Origin: Candidatus Desulfosporosinus nitrosoreducens
GTDB lineage: Bacteria; Bacillota; Desulfitobacteriia; Desulfitobacteriales; Desulfitobacteriaceae
DNA: 64,000 nt
Assembly (NCBI RefSeq): GCF_030954495.1
Contig: NZ_JAVHUW010000069.1
Span: 1 to 64,000 of the forward strand
Direction of reading: 5' to 3'
Part shown: positions 24,741-34,413 of the stretch, piece by piece
Layout of the letters: the number at the start of each line of letters is the position of its first letter
Position numbering within the stretch: the stretch's first letter is position 1
Notes under the pieces: generated by a model
Told to the model about the DNA's origin: nothing
Databases searched by the model: none
Seen by the model: the letters and a program-made list of their open reading frames with translations, nothing else
Position numbers and translations under genes: made by a program

Positions 24741-27700
24741 ATGAGAAAAATGCTAATGGCGCTTATCGCAGTGAGTCTCGGTTGTTTTCTTTTGTTGTTT
24801 GGCTTATTGGAAGCCTCGGATAATAGAGGCCGTGAACCGGAGCCGGCCCGGCAGGGTGTCTTGGATTTAAGAGCTTGGGATTTTGCTTCGGATCAGGTTG
24901 TTCCGTTGGACGGACAATGGGAATTTTATTGGAATCAGCTGCTGGAACCGGGAGCAGAGCCGGCTTCAGCAGCGAATTTTATTCAAGTGCCGGGTTTTTG
25001 GCGGCAAAGTATTGAAGCCGGCAAGGACGAGGCCAAGGGGGCCGCTACCTACCGTCTGAAGATAAAGCTCAATCCTTCCGCCCTGGTTTATAGCTTAAGA
25101 ATTTCCAACATCCGGATGGCCAGCGAGATTTATGTCAATGGGGTCCAGGTGGGGGGCAGCGGTGATCCCGCGTTATCCCAAGAGGAGTATCAATACGAGA
25201 ACAAGCCCTACAATGTTTTTTTTCCTGTGCAGGGAGATACGGCGGAAATTTTGATTCATGCGGCCAACTATGAAAATACTCAGGGGGGAATTCCCTACCG
25301 CATTTATTTCGGGAGCGCCCAAGGAATTTATGACCTGAACACCAATACGACCCTTCTCAATGTGAGCCTGATTGTGTCCCTGCTGATGGTGGGGTGCTAT
25401 CAGCTGAGTGTCTTTATTATCCGCAGAGAGGAAAAAGGGCTTCTCTATTTTGGTTTAAGCTGTATCGTCATCGCCTGGTCTTTTGCCAGCAACGGTGACA
25501 GGATTCTGATTGAATATTTTGACTTGCCGCCGGAGATCTATTATAAGATCCAGGCCATTTCTTTATACTTCTCCCTGGTCACGATGGCGATGTTTATCAG
25601 AACCGTGTGCAAAGGGCTGATCCCCCGCTGGTTTAGCGAAAGTATTGTTTACGGCATGGGCTTGTATGTCTGTTTTGTCCTTGTCACTCCCTTTCAATGG
25701 TATTCCCGTTTCAATTTATTGTTCAGCTGTCTGCAAATCTCGGCTTACGTCGTCATCATTGGACTCTTGGTCCATTCCTATTGGCGGGGAAGATACGGCG
25801 AATTCAACCGGAAAAGTCTGGGGCTCTTTATCCTGGCTTTAGGCTGCTATCTGATTGGTTTAATCGACTATTCCCTCTATCTGAGCAGCTTGACCCTCAA
25901 TTACCAAATGGGGTATTATGCCATTTTGGGCTTTTGCTTTCTGGTATCCTTCATTATGTCTTACCGCTTCTCGGAAGCCTACAAGACTATCGAAGGCATG
26001 GCCTCAAAGCTGCAGCAAGCCGACAAGCAGAAAGACGAGTTTTTGCTCCATACCTCCCATGAGTTTCAAACGCCGCTCCATGGCATTATTAATTTGTCCC
26101 AAGCCATGCTGGAGGCGGGGGAAGAACTGACCGAGAGCCACCTGCAGAACCTGTCCGTGATCAGGGACACTTCCCGGAGGCTGTCCGCCCTGGTCTACGA
26201 CATCCTGGACCTGGAAAGAATTAAGCGCAATGAGTTGACCGTTCATCCGGCTGAAGTTGACGTTCGGGTAACCGTTTCTCTGGTGTTCGACTTATTCCGG
26301 CATTTGCTTGTAACGAAAAAGGTTGGGCTGGTCAATGCTGTACCCGCTGATTTGCCCCTCGTTTCTGCCGATGAGGACCGCTTGAGACAGGTCATCAATA
26401 ACCTCGTGGGCAATGCGCTGAAATTTACCGGCGCGGGAAAGATTACAATTTCCGCCCAGGCCATGGCGGACCGGGTGAAAATCCTAGTCGAGGACACTGG
26501 AGCAGGCATTGCCCCCTCCGACTGGGATACGGTTTTTCAGCCCTTCGAACAGGCTCACCAGGAGTATGGAGGAACGGGCTTGGGCCTGGCTATTTGCCGC
26601 AGATTGCTGCAATTGATGAACGGGGAGATCTATATCGAGTGGTCGGAGCCGGAGCGGGGGACCCGGATGGCCTTTACGCTGCCGAGGGCGGATGAAGCCT
26701 CGCGCCAGGCCCAGGAGACCCTCCGGCCCCCTGAAAACTACGCAATGGCCGAGCAACGCAGCGTGGTGGACCTGCCCCAGCAGGGCAGGGGGCAATTTAC
26801 GCTGCTGGCTGTCGATGACCAACCGGCCAATCTTCAAGTCTTATTCCGTTTGTTCGCCAAGGACCCGTACAACTTGCTCTGGGCGACGAATGGAGCGGAC
26901 GCCTTGGAGCTGTTGAAAAGCCGCTCCGATATTGATTTGGTTCTGTTGGATGTGATGATGCCCAGAATGTCGGGCTATGAAGTTTGCCGGGAGATGCGCA
27001 AGCAGTTTTCCCTGTTTGAGCTGCCGATTATCTTGCTGACGGTGCGCAATTCCCCCAACGACATCGCGGCAGGCTTTAAAGCCGGGGCCAACGATTTTAT
27101 TGTCAAGCCCTTTGACGCCTTGGAGGTACGGGCCAGAACCGAAACCCTCCTGCAGCTGAAGCAGTCGGTTGCAGCTGCCCTGAAGGCCGAACTGGATTTT
27201 CTCCAATCACAAATCAAGCCCCACTTCCTGTTCAATTCGTTAAATGCCATTATCTCGCTCTGTTCGACGGATGGGCTGCGCGCGGAGAAGCTGATTACGC
27301 ATTTGAGCTATTATTTAAGAAGATGCTTTGATCCCCGGCCGGATAGTTTTGTGCTCCTGCAGGATGAGCTTCGCCTGGTGGAAGCCTATGTGGAAATTGA
27401 AAAGGCCAGATTTGCGGACTATCTGACAGTTGTGTACGATGTCGATCAGGACGCCTTGGAGAAGAAAATTCTGCCCCTGACCATACAGCCCTTGGTGGAG
27501 AATGCCATCCGGCATGGGGTGACGAAGAAAGTGGATGGCGGAACCGTCCTCCTGACGATTAAATTAAAAGCGGATACCCTTGATGTTGAAGTATGGGACA
27601 ATGGGGTCGGGCTAAGTCGGGATCAATTAAAGAATTTGTGGCACAGGGAAAACTCATCCGCCCAAAGGCGGGGAGTGGGCCTGGCTAATGTCCGGCGCAG

Positions 27701-27785
27701 ATTGCGGCACTTCTGCGGGGAAGAATTGAAGGTAACCAGCAGCGAAGGGGAATGGACCAGGGTTCAGTTTTTCAGCAAAGTGTGA
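24741..27785 (+). CDS. Hybrid sensor kinase: 7TM sensor, HisKA kinase, receiver, LytS-type kinase
   Basis: This 1014-residue protein has a signal-anchor, an extracytoplasmic beta-rich domain (LDGQWEFYWNQLLEPG, about 35-200, 7TM-DISM-linked type), seven membrane segments (about 205-405) and a HisKA domain with His440 in HTSHEFQTPLHG. The first ATPase domain follows (NNLVGNALKF, GTGLGLAICRR). A receiver domain has Asp737 in VLLDVMMPRM. A second kinase of LytS/His_kinase type has KPHFLFNSLNAI (His828) and its own ATPase domain (VENAIRHGV, GVGLANVRRRL). Two kinase modules in one chain suggest internal phosphotransfer and a separate output. No response regulator gene is adjacent. Confidence 0.88.
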   Translation: MRKMLMALIAVSLGCFLLLFGLLEASDNRGREPEPARQGVLDLRAWDFASDQVVPLDGQWEFYWNQLLEPGAEPASAANFIQVPGFWRQSIEAGKDEAKGAATYRLKIKLNPSALVYSLRISNIRMASEIYVNGVQVGGSGDPALSQEEYQYENKPYNVFFPVQGDTAEILIHAANYENTQGGIPYRIYFGSAQGIYDLNTNTTLLNVSLIVSLLMVGCYQLSVFIIRREEKGLLYFGLSCIVIAWSFASNGDRILIEYFDLPPEIYYKIQAISLYFSLVTMAMFIRTVCKGLIPRWFSESIVYGMGLYVCFVLVTPFQWYSRFNLLFSCLQISAYVVIIGLLVHSYWRGRYGEFNRKSLGLFILALGCYLIGLIDYSLYLSSLTLNYQMGYYAILGFCFLVSFIMSYRFSEAYKTIEGMASKLQQADKQKDEFLLHTSHEFQTPLHGIINLSQAMLEAGEELTESHLQNLSVIRDTSRRLSALVYDILDLERIKRNELTVHPAEVDVRVTVSLVFDLFRHLLVTKKVGLVNAVPADLPLVSADEDRLRQVINNLVGNALKFTGAGKITISAQAMADRVKILVEDTGAGIAPSDWDTVFQPFEQAHQEYGGTGLGLAICRRLLQLMNGEIYIEWSEPERGTRMAFTLPRADEASRQAQETLRPPENYAMAEQRSVVDLPQQGRGQFTLLAVDDQPANLQVLFRLFAKDPYNLLWATNGADALELLKSRSDIDLVLLDVMMPRMSGYEVCREMRKQFSLFELPIILLTVRNSPNDIAAGFKAGANDFIVKPFDALEVRARTETLLQLKQSVAAALKAELDFLQSQIKPHFLFNSLNAIISLCSTDGLRAEKLITHLSYYLRRCFDPRPDSFVLLQDELRLVEAYVEIEKARFADYLTVVYDVDQDALEKKILPLTIQPLVENAIRHGVTKKVDGGTVLLTIKLKADTLDVEVWDNGVGLSRDQLKNLWHRENSSAQRRGVGLANVRRRLRHFCGEELKVTSSEGEWTRVQFFSKV

Positions 27786-27858
27786 CCTGTGGAGATTTCA
27801 GAGTTTTTTCCACGAACTGCATAATAGCAGTGGCGTGTCGGACGCAGTTAAATTAGCG

Positions 27859-27890
27859 AAACCTCCCTCGTTCAGGCGGGGGAGGTTTTT
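27859..27890 (+). terminator. Terminator after the hybrid kinase
   Basis: AAACCTCCC pairs with GGGAGGTTT and runs into TTTTTT. Confidence 0.8.
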
Positions 27891-28519
27891 GGGCGTTACG
27901 CAGCCGAATGAATATGAGCGCTTTGCCGGCAATGAGCATGCCGCTCTTAAATGAGAAACTGGTGCAGTTGTTGAAACTTTAAAAAAGGATATTCAGTGGC
28001 TCTCAAATTTAGCAAATAAACAGCAGAAAGGAAGGGGGATATCCGGCTAGCGATGGATGAAATTGTTAACGCGGAGAATTTCCCGGAAAAACAAAGAGAA
28101 TTTATGAAAGCTTAAGATAAACTTCTTTCAGCGCTAACAGGATGACAGAAAATTTGCGGGAAGGACGGTGACCCGGTTTCCCTATTTGACCTTCATAAGT
28201 TATGATTTTTTAGGCGAGGGAAAATGAAGTTGTCTAAAAAATAGTGGTGGTCCTTGCCAACAATTACCGGGTGATTGTTGACTTTTTATTTTCTCCTGGA
28301 GTTTCTCTGTCCGAAAAATAGCTTAGGGGCGCACCGAATAGAGTTTTTTACTCGGGGATTTTGTCCATATCGATCTTTGCCCGGCCGTCTTGTCGGGCTG
28401 GTTCCTGGCGCGTCGTAACAGTGCCAAGGGAAAATGTTGCCGCGGTTCACCTGGAAGCCTTGGCTGAAGAAAGCGCTGAGTTGAATCAGCGCTAAAGCGC
28501 AAAAGGAGGATTGACAAAA
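27891..28519. other. Non-coding stretch before the chemoreceptor gene
   Basis: No intact gene is seen. Short broken frames occur (for example VVETLKKDIQWLSNLANKQ near 27965-28020), too short to identify. Just before the next ribosome site, AGCGCTGA (28472-28479) pairs with TCAGCGCT (28486-28493), a hairpin that could affect translation or mark the end of the leader. Confidence 0.4.
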
Positions 28520-30553
28520 ATGGAGATTGAAAAAAGAAAGCGGAGCGGGAGGCTCCTGAGTATCCGGACAAAGCTGGCCTCCGTGATCGCAGTAGTGATT
28601 ATCTTAGCCGTTGCGACTGTGGAGATATATGATTATCAGAGCAGAGTTTCAGAAATAGAACAAAGCGTCCGAGAGCAGCAATTAGATACTGCGGTGCTTA
28701 CAGCTGCCAGAATAGAAACGGAAATAGACAAAACAACAGCCACTCTGGAAACGGCGGCCCATAACAATGCTTTTGCCTCTGACAACAGGGACGTCCTCAT
28801 CCAGATTTTGCTGGCTATCAAAGAACAAAATCCTATCTTCTCCACAGTTTTTATGGCGGACGCGAAGCTCACCAGGTTAAATGAAAAAGGAGAAATAAGT
28901 TCCCTGGCCGATAGAGAATATATGCAGGAAGTCCAGAAAACAAAGAAAACAGTGATTTCACGCGAGATCCTGATTTCCCAGGCCACCCAAAAACCGTCGC
29001 TGATGATCGCCACCCCCGTCAAGGTCCCGGGGGCGCCGGAAAGATATTTGGGAATCTCCGTAAACATTGACAATCTGCAGAAGATTGTGGCCCAAAGCAA
29101 AAAAAGCGACAGCAACTATTCTTTTGCTTTTGATGGGAAAGACGGCCTGGTCTTTGCCCACCCTGTTGCCGCTTATATCGCCTCACTTAAATTCATTAAT
29201 CCGGATGCCAAGGATAAGTCCCTGGTTGCGCCGGAACTGCAAGCCATGGCCCGGGAAGCGGTCGCCGGGCACTCCGGCAGCCAAGTTTATAATTTTAATG
29301 GCTCTAAGATCATCGCCGCCTACACCAACATTCCGGGGACTTCTCTGGGCGTTGCCTCCAGGATGACTTATGACGAGATTATGGCACCGCTCAGGAAACA
29401 ACGAAATATCGACATTATCATCACCCTGGCCGTTGCGCTCCTCGGGGCCGTCATTGCCCTGGCCGGTGCCAAATTGATTGCCGATCCGCTCAAAAGGCTT
29501 GCCGACCAGGCCAATAAGATTGCCGCCGGCGATTTCACCCAGGCCAAGGCCATCAAGGTTAAAGGCCAGGATGAAATAGGGCAGCTACAGCAGGCTTTCC
29601 AAGCTATGGCCGGCATGCTGAAATCCACCATGGAACAAATCGGTCAGGCCGCAGCGCAAGTCGCCTCTTCCAGTGAAGAACTGGAAGTGAGTGCGGAACA
29701 ATCCGCTCAGGGGGCCGGCCAAATTGCCGCAACGGTGACACAAGTGGCGCTGGGCTCGGTGAACCAGGTCAAGGCTGTTGACGATACGGTGCAGACCGTT
29801 AAAGAGATTAGCGGTGAAATTAATGATATCGCGCAGCATGCGGCGGAAGTCGCGCGGGTTTCCGAAGAATCGGCTGCCGCGGTCCGGGATGGAGAAGAGG
29901 CTGTTCATCACGCCATTGAGGCCATTACCAATATCAACGGCATCGTCCAGGGCACCGCCGTTGCCATCCGCAGCCTGGGAACTTTTTCCGAACGGATCAG
30001 CCAAATCGTCGATACTATTTCAGGTATTGCTTCCCAAACCAATCTCCTGGCTTTAAACGCGGCGATCGAAGCCGCGCGGGCCGGCGAACACGGGCGCGGT
30101 TTTTCCGTCGTCGCCGATGAGGTCCGGAAACTTGCTGAGCAAGCCGAAGAATCAGCCGGCAGCATCGCCCAAATCATTCGGGAAATCCAGTCCCAGATCC
30201 AGCTGGCCATCGACAGCATGGAAAAAAGCGCCGGGGAAGTCACCACCGGACAAGAAGTGGTTTTAGCTGCCGGCCAATCTTTCGCAGCCATTCAACAACA
30301 GATGGATAATGTCCATCAAGCAGTTCTGGGGATTACCGCAAACGTTCAGGTCTTGTCGGCTTCCAGCGGTAAAGTGATTGCAGAGGTGGAGAAGATCCGG
30401 GATATTTCCCAGGAAACGGCGGCCAGCAGTCAAACCATCTCCGCCGCTACCGAAGAACAATCGGCCGGGATGCAGGAAATCGCTTCTGCGGCCGAGTCCC
30501 TGGCCCAATTATCCGGCCAGCTGGAGGGCACGCTGCAACAATACAAATTTTAG
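28520..30553 (+). CDS. Methyl-accepting chemotaxis protein with Cache sensor
   Basis: This 677-residue receptor has a first membrane segment (about 20-40), an extracytoplasmic double-Cache-like domain ([50 protein letters not shown]), a second membrane segment near 300-320, HAMP ([19 protein letters not shown]) and a long coiled signalling domain. The conserved hairpin tip reads [20 protein letters not shown] and contacts CheA/CheW. It would relay an external signal, often small acids or amino acids, to the flagellar motor or another CheA. ATG 28520 has AAAGGAGG ten bases before it; the TTG at 28511 is too close to the site. No che genes are in the window. Confidence 0.93.
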   Translation: MEIEKRKRSGRLLSIRTKLASVIAVVIILAVATVEIYDYQSRVSEIEQSVREQQLDTAVLTAARIETEIDKTTATLETAAHNNAFASDNRDVLIQILLAIKEQNPIFSTVFMADAKLTRLNEKGEISSLADREYMQEVQKTKKTVISREILISQATQKPSLMIATPVKVPGAPERYLGISVNIDNLQKIVAQSKKSDSNYSFAFDGKDGLVFAHPVAAYIASLKFINPDAKDKSLVAPELQAMAREAVAGHSGSQVYNFNGSKIIAAYTNIPGTSLGVASRMTYDEIMAPLRKQRNIDIIITLAVALLGAVIALAGAKLIADPLKRLADQANKIAAGDFTQAKAIKVKGQDEIGQLQQAFQAMAGMLKSTMEQIGQAAAQVASSSEELEVSAEQSAQGAGQIAATVTQVALGSVNQVKAVDDTVQTVKEISGEINDIAQHAAEVARVSEESAAAVRDGEEAVHHAIEAITNINGIVQGTAVAIRSLGTFSERISQIVDTISGIASQTNLLALNAAIEAARAGEHGRGFSVVADEVRKLAEQAEESAGSIAQIIREIQSQIQLAIDSMEKSAGEVTTGQEVVLAAGQSFAAIQQQMDNVHQAVLGITANVQVLSASSGKVIAEVEKIRDISQETAASSQTISAATEEQSAGMQEIASAAESLAQLSGQLEGTLQQYKF

Positions 30554-30704
30554 GCGGAGCAGAGATTTGTTTTACGGCGCTCTATAGTGCGAAAAGCAAA
30601 GGGAAAAACGACCTTGGCATTTATGAGCTTTAAGCTTTTCAGAAGGCTTTTCTAACGACATAGACTATTCTCAATTGAAATTAGCGTACAAATTCCCCCG
30701 GCAA

Positions 30705-30734
30705 GCAGGTCTCCAAGGACCTGTTTGTTTTTTT
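30705..30734 (+). terminator. Terminator after the chemoreceptor gene
   Basis: CAGGTC and GACCTG flank TCCAAG and are followed by TTTGTTTTTTT. Confidence 0.8.
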
Positions 30735-30860
30735 ATACTGCCAGGAAGTATAAACTTGCCTTATATACTTTCTAAGCACAAGTTCAACTAAGCAGCCGCC
30801 TGAGCCAGAGGCTTCTCCGCTGTGCTAACCTGTGCGAAGACAGGGTCTCCGGGCGCCAGC

Positions 30861-30887
30861 AAAAGAGCTTGGCAAAAATCCAAGCTC
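30861..30887 (-). terminator. Terminator of the minus-strand Cys-rich gene
   Basis: On the minus strand, GAGCTTGG, a seven-base loop, CCAAGCTC and then TTTT follow the stop codon of the Cys-rich protein gene by about 20 bases. Confidence 0.65.
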
Positions 30888-30909
30888 AACCTGTCTCCAA
30901 AAGGCTCAT

Positions 30910-31278
30910 CTATTTTTTTACCGGTTCATATCCCTGTTTCAGAATTTCATCATAATAATCAAAAACTTTGTCCTGCAGAGTGGCTACACAATCGGGGCAA
31001 ACACAGTAGCAGACTTTTTCCGAACCTCCCTCATCAAGCGGGGAATAATTGCAAAAGGCATAAACTTCGGTTTTTTTACCGCAGATACCACAAGTTTCAC
31101 AGGGAACGTCCGGCTCTAATTCTTTTTCGATGCGCTCGATACAATTTGGACACACGCTATAGCACATTTTCTTTTCTTCCTGGCCATGATGCTGTATTTT
31201 GCAATAAGCATGGACATTTTCTGTTGAACCGCAGTAAATGCAGCTTTCACCAATTACTTCATGATCGTGTGTTTCCAA
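30910..31278 (-). CDS. Duplicated zinc-ribbon-like Cys-rich protein, unknown function
   Basis: This 122-residue protein consists of two copies of one Cys pattern: C-x2-C-x9-C-x12-C-x3-C-x2-C at Cys13 to Cys46 (CIYCG, CYSVCPNC), and the same with x13 at Cys63 to Cys97 (CGICG, CYCVCPDC). The spacing suits two structural zinc sites or iron-sulfur sites. I start it at TTG 31278 because AAAGGAGG lies seven bases upstream; the ATG at 31311 has none. There is no signal peptide, so it is cytoplasmic. I do not recognise the family. It is divergent from the Ycf48-like lipoprotein gene, with repeat copy C between them. Confidence 0.7.
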   Translation of the reverse strand: METHDHEVIGESCIYCGSTENVHAYCKIQHHGQEEKKMCYSVCPNCIERIEKELEPDVPCETCGICGKKTEVYAFCNYSPLDEGGSEKVCYCVCPDCVATLQDKVFDYYDEILKQGYEPVKK

Positions 31279-31326
31279 AGAAAAACCTCCTTTAAACTTA
31301 ATTAGTAGCAAGAATACTTGTCAGGA

Positions 31327-31456
31327 TAAAGAAGACTTGATTCAGGCGGAGTTTTACTCCAACTGAATCCTAGTCGCCCTTATCCAGGGACTTAGCCGCT
31401 CTTAACTACCGCTTGTAAAAGCGGGAGTCTTAGAGCGGATTAGTCATCGGATAAAG
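31327..31456 (+). repeat. Dispersed hairpin repeat, full copy C
   Basis: This copy starts AAAGAAGACTTGATTCAGG and ends GCGGATTAGTCATCGGATAA. Its first hairpin is GATTCAGGCGGAGTTT with ACTCCAACTGAATC and its second joins CTTAGCCGCTCTTAACT with AGTCTTAGAGCGGATTAG. It lies between divergent genes, in the same orientation as B and F. Confidence 0.9.
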
Positions 31457-31570
31457 AATTAAAGTTACAAGTTCTGCTTTAATGTGTTTACTTAACTATA
31501 ATTTGTTTATAAAATATTATCAAGGCTGAATTTTTCAAATATTATCAAAAAACACCTTAAGGAGTATCCT

Positions 31571-33622
31571 ATGAAAAAGCTGGCTATAGTCTTGCTCATA
31601 ATTTTTTTGTTAAGTGGGTGTTCGCCGGCCAACAGATCGAAGCAGGGTCTGAGCTGGGGCGGCAGCGTGGCGGAAACTCCAACTGTATCCCTGTCCCCCC
31701 AGACCTTAAAGCCGGGTGATGCCATCAGCGTATCGGGTGAAAACAATTGCTTCTCGCTGCGCTCGCTTGATTTTCTGGACGAAAATAACGGCTGGGTAAT
31801 CAGGGAGAGAACCGACAGCAGGAATCTTGAGAGGAAATCACAGCTTTTGCAGACGCGGGACGGAGGGATGCATTGGGCGGAAATCGGGTCTGATGGCAAT
31901 ACCCTGGATGAGGTTAAATTTGTTGATTCCCATGAAGGCTGGGCGATCTCCCAGGCCGGCCAGGTGGAAACGAACCCGGGCCCGGTGCAGTATAGCGTCA
32001 TGCAGACGATGGACGGCGGCGCAACCTGGAATGTTCAATGGCAGGGGCAGCAGACTTCCGCTTCAGGTCTGGGCCTGTGGTTTCAGGATGCGGCACACGG
32101 TTTCGCCTTAGTCGCAGACACCTTGCTGGCAACTCAAAACGGCGGCAGGGAGTGGACGAAGGTGTCCTTCGGAGCGGGGGATTTTATTCCCCAGAGCATG
32201 AGCTTCACTGACGCTCAAACAGGCGGGGTCGCGGGCGTCAATGGGCAACAGAACGTCCTGACCGTCCTGCACACCTCGGACGGCGGCAAAAGTTGGCAGC
32301 GCCAGTTTCAAAAAAGTAATTCCGGCTCCGGTATTATGGGGATCATCGGGCTCGATTTTGTCGATGCCCGTACCGGCTGGTTTTTAACCTCCGATTTAGA
32401 TACCCGGAACGGAGACTTATATCATACTGATGACGGCGGAAGCAACTGGAAGAAAATTAATCAGATTAAATGTGTAAGGCCGACGCCCACAAGCCTCCAT
32501 TTTATTTCGCCCAAGGTGGGCTGGATTCCCCTGGATGTCGGCGCGGAGCCAATTGACGGCGGCCTGACCTACACCCGGGACGGCGGAAAAAGTTTTCAGG
32601 TGGTGGGCAGATCCGGGGCTGGTGATCCCGATGGAACCCAGAAAATTACGAGTGCGCGGGATGTCGATTTCATCTCCGGAGAGCAGGGATGGGCAATCGG
32701 CTTGAGCATAAGTATGAGTAACGGGGATTATCTGATCCGAACGAAGGATGGCGGAAATACCTGGGATCAGGTGTATCCCAAGCTTATGCCGACTAAGGAT
32801 ATTTCCATAGTGGATGGTCAAAACGGCTATGGCCTCACTACGCTTTCCGATTTTGGGGCGCTGCTTTACACTTCGGACGGCGGGAGCAGCTGGCAGATCC
32901 TGAAAAGCTTTGCTCAGAAATACCGGCCTGACAAGCTCTCCTTCATTGACGCCAAGACGGGGTGGATGCTGGCTTCACCTGTTGCTACCAATAGGACCGT
33001 CGTCTTGCACACCTCGGACGGCGGCGGGACATGGGCAGAACTTTCCAGCTTTTCGACTTATCTGGAGACAGACTATTTCAGGTTCTTTGACGCCAACAAC
33101 GGCATTGCCATAGACGGGGGAATAGACGGCGGGTTTTACCGCACCAAAGACGGCGGCCAGACTTGGGATTTTACTCCCAGAGAAATACCGGAAAACGGGA
33201 TCAATCAGTTCGCGTTCAGATCCCCCATTGAAGGCTGGGAGATCTGCAATCCCGGGAATTACAAAACTCCCTATGATATTGCCGTCAGTTCCATGACGGA
33301 TGGAACAGCCTGGCAGGCCCCAATAGGGATCAGGCCGGGCGCCTGGTCATATGCGCTGACCTTTCTGAGTGGGCAAAAGGCGATGCTGCTGGCGGAAGAG
33401 CCTCCCTTTAACCAAGACAGCAGGATGGAACTCCTGGTGACCGCAGATGCCGGAAAGACGTGGGAGCCTCACCCCCTACCCGAGGGAATCAACGGGTTCA
33501 GCATAGTTTTGCTGCAGAATCAGCTCCCCATGCAGTTCGCCGGCGACTTGCACGGCTGGATATTAACTGCTTACGGGCTGCTGGTGACGCAGGACGGCGG
33601 CAAAACATGGACCTGGAAATAA
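31571..33622 (+). CDS. Ycf48/BNR-repeat beta-propeller lipoprotein
   Basis: This 683-residue protein has a lipoprotein signal (lipobox LLSGC, Cys17) and at least ten sialidase-type Asp-box turns of the form (S/T)-x-DGG-x-(S/T)-W, such as TSDGGKSWQ, TDDGGSNWK, TRDGGKSFQ, TKDGGNTWD and TQDGGKTWTW at the very end. Blades also carry x-G-W-x motifs (NGWVI, EGWAI, TGWFL, QGWAI, TGWML). This matches Ycf48/HCF136-like propellers, longer than the usual 330 residues, so two propellers are likely. Outside photosynthetic organisms their role is unknown; they often bind surface proteins or glycans. Confidence 0.8.
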   Translation: MKKLAIVLLIIFLLSGCSPANRSKQGLSWGGSVAETPTVSLSPQTLKPGDAISVSGENNCFSLRSLDFLDENNGWVIRERTDSRNLERKSQLLQTRDGGMHWAEIGSDGNTLDEVKFVDSHEGWAISQAGQVETNPGPVQYSVMQTMDGGATWNVQWQGQQTSASGLGLWFQDAAHGFALVADTLLATQNGGREWTKVSFGAGDFIPQSMSFTDAQTGGVAGVNGQQNVLTVLHTSDGGKSWQRQFQKSNSGSGIMGIIGLDFVDARTGWFLTSDLDTRNGDLYHTDDGGSNWKKINQIKCVRPTPTSLHFISPKVGWIPLDVGAEPIDGGLTYTRDGGKSFQVVGRSGAGDPDGTQKITSARDVDFISGEQGWAIGLSISMSNGDYLIRTKDGGNTWDQVYPKLMPTKDISIVDGQNGYGLTTLSDFGALLYTSDGGSSWQILKSFAQKYRPDKLSFIDAKTGWMLASPVATNRTVVLHTSDGGGTWAELSSFSTYLETDYFRFFDANNGIAIDGGIDGGFYRTKDGGQTWDFTPREIPENGINQFAFRSPIEGWEICNPGNYKTPYDIAVSSMTDGTAWQAPIGIRPGAWSYALTFLSGQKAMLLAEEPPFNQDSRMELLVTADAGKTWEPHPLPEGINGFSIVLLQNQLPMQFAGDLHGWILTAYGLLVTQDGGKTWTWK

Positions 33623-33889
33623 TGGGATAAGATCCCGCCGGAGTCCTGGCAAACTCAGGCTGTATCTTTTTTTGTATGCTCAAGATATCCCTCCGTAACT
33701 GGACCGGCGCTGGATTACCTTGACATCTAAAGGCATTTTTATAATACTAAATATAAGAAGGCAAGTACGCAGAACAAACTAATCCGACATTTTTAACGCA
33801 AGAGAAGAATGCGGGGAAGGTTCGAACTCAGCAAGGTACAGCCGGTATACTATTGATTCTGAATTCGGATTTTAAAGGAGAGCGGGCAG

Positions 33890-34186
33890 ATGTTAGTTAA
33901 AATCGTAACCCTATACGTCAAGGAGTCGGAGGTCAAGGCCTTTATTGAGGCGGCGAAGGAAAACCGCAGAAATTCCCTTCAGGAAAAAGGCATCGCAAGC
34001 TTCGACCTTTTGCAATGCAGGGATGATTCCTCAAAATTTGTACTTTATGAGGTTTACAGCTCTCAGCAGGCTATGGATGATCATCTTAAAACCGCGCATT
34101 TTAAAACCTGGAATGAGACCATCGGCCCTTATTTAGCGAAACCCACAGACAGGGCGGTCTACATTCCGGCGGCAGAGGATATCTGA
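33890..34186 (+). CDS. Antibiotic biosynthesis monooxygenase (ABM/YgiN-like) protein
   Basis: This 98-residue protein has the dimeric ferredoxin-like fold: VKIVTLYVKESEVKAFIEAA at the start, GIASFDLLQCRDDSSKFVLY in the middle, and DDHLKTAHFKTWNETIGPYL near the end with the conserved His-x5-H pattern. The small ABM family includes quinol monooxygenases and heme-degrading enzymes, so the substrate is open. AAAGGAG precedes the ATG. The gene stands alone, with repeat copy D after it. Confidence 0.88.
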   Translation: MLVKIVTLYVKESEVKAFIEAAKENRRNSLQEKGIASFDLLQCRDDSSKFVLYEVYSSQQAMDDHLKTAHFKTWNETIGPYLAKPTDRAVYIPAAEDI

Positions 34187-34243
34187 ATAGACTCACATGT
34201 CGCTTATTTTTAGAGGATACACTTGTCTTTATGGGGTACACTT

Positions 34244-34372
34244 ATCCGATGACTAAGCCGCTCTAAGACTCCCGCTTCGGCAAGCGGTGAGTTAAGAGCG
34301 GCTAAGTCCCTGGATAAGTGCGACTAAGATTCAGATGGAGTTAAAACTCCACCTGAATCAGGTTTTCTTTAT
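34244..34372 (-). repeat. Dispersed hairpin repeat, full copy D (inverse)
   Basis: This is a full copy in the opposite orientation to B, C and F. It reads TATCCGATGACTAAGCCGCT at the left, the large hairpin, TGGATAAGTGCGACTAAG, and then GATTCAGATGGAGTT with AACTCCACCTGAATC. Its lower stem has G-C where copy F has T-A (GCCG/CGGC against TCCG/CGGA), a paired change that keeps the stem. It lies between two convergent genes. Confidence 0.9.
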
Positions 34373-34413
34373 AAGTTGGGAAATGCCAAGAAGAGAAGAG
34401 CTGGTTTTTCAAA

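Noticed and set aside
28323-28510. Possible c-di-GMP riboswitch before the chemoreceptor
   Set aside because: A riboswitch would fit, but the conserved GEMM core is not present; only a short hairpin is seen.
30822-31295. 157-codon plus-strand frame
   Set aside because: It is antisense to the Cys-rich gene, whose regular Cys pattern and strong ribosome site make the minus strand the coding one.
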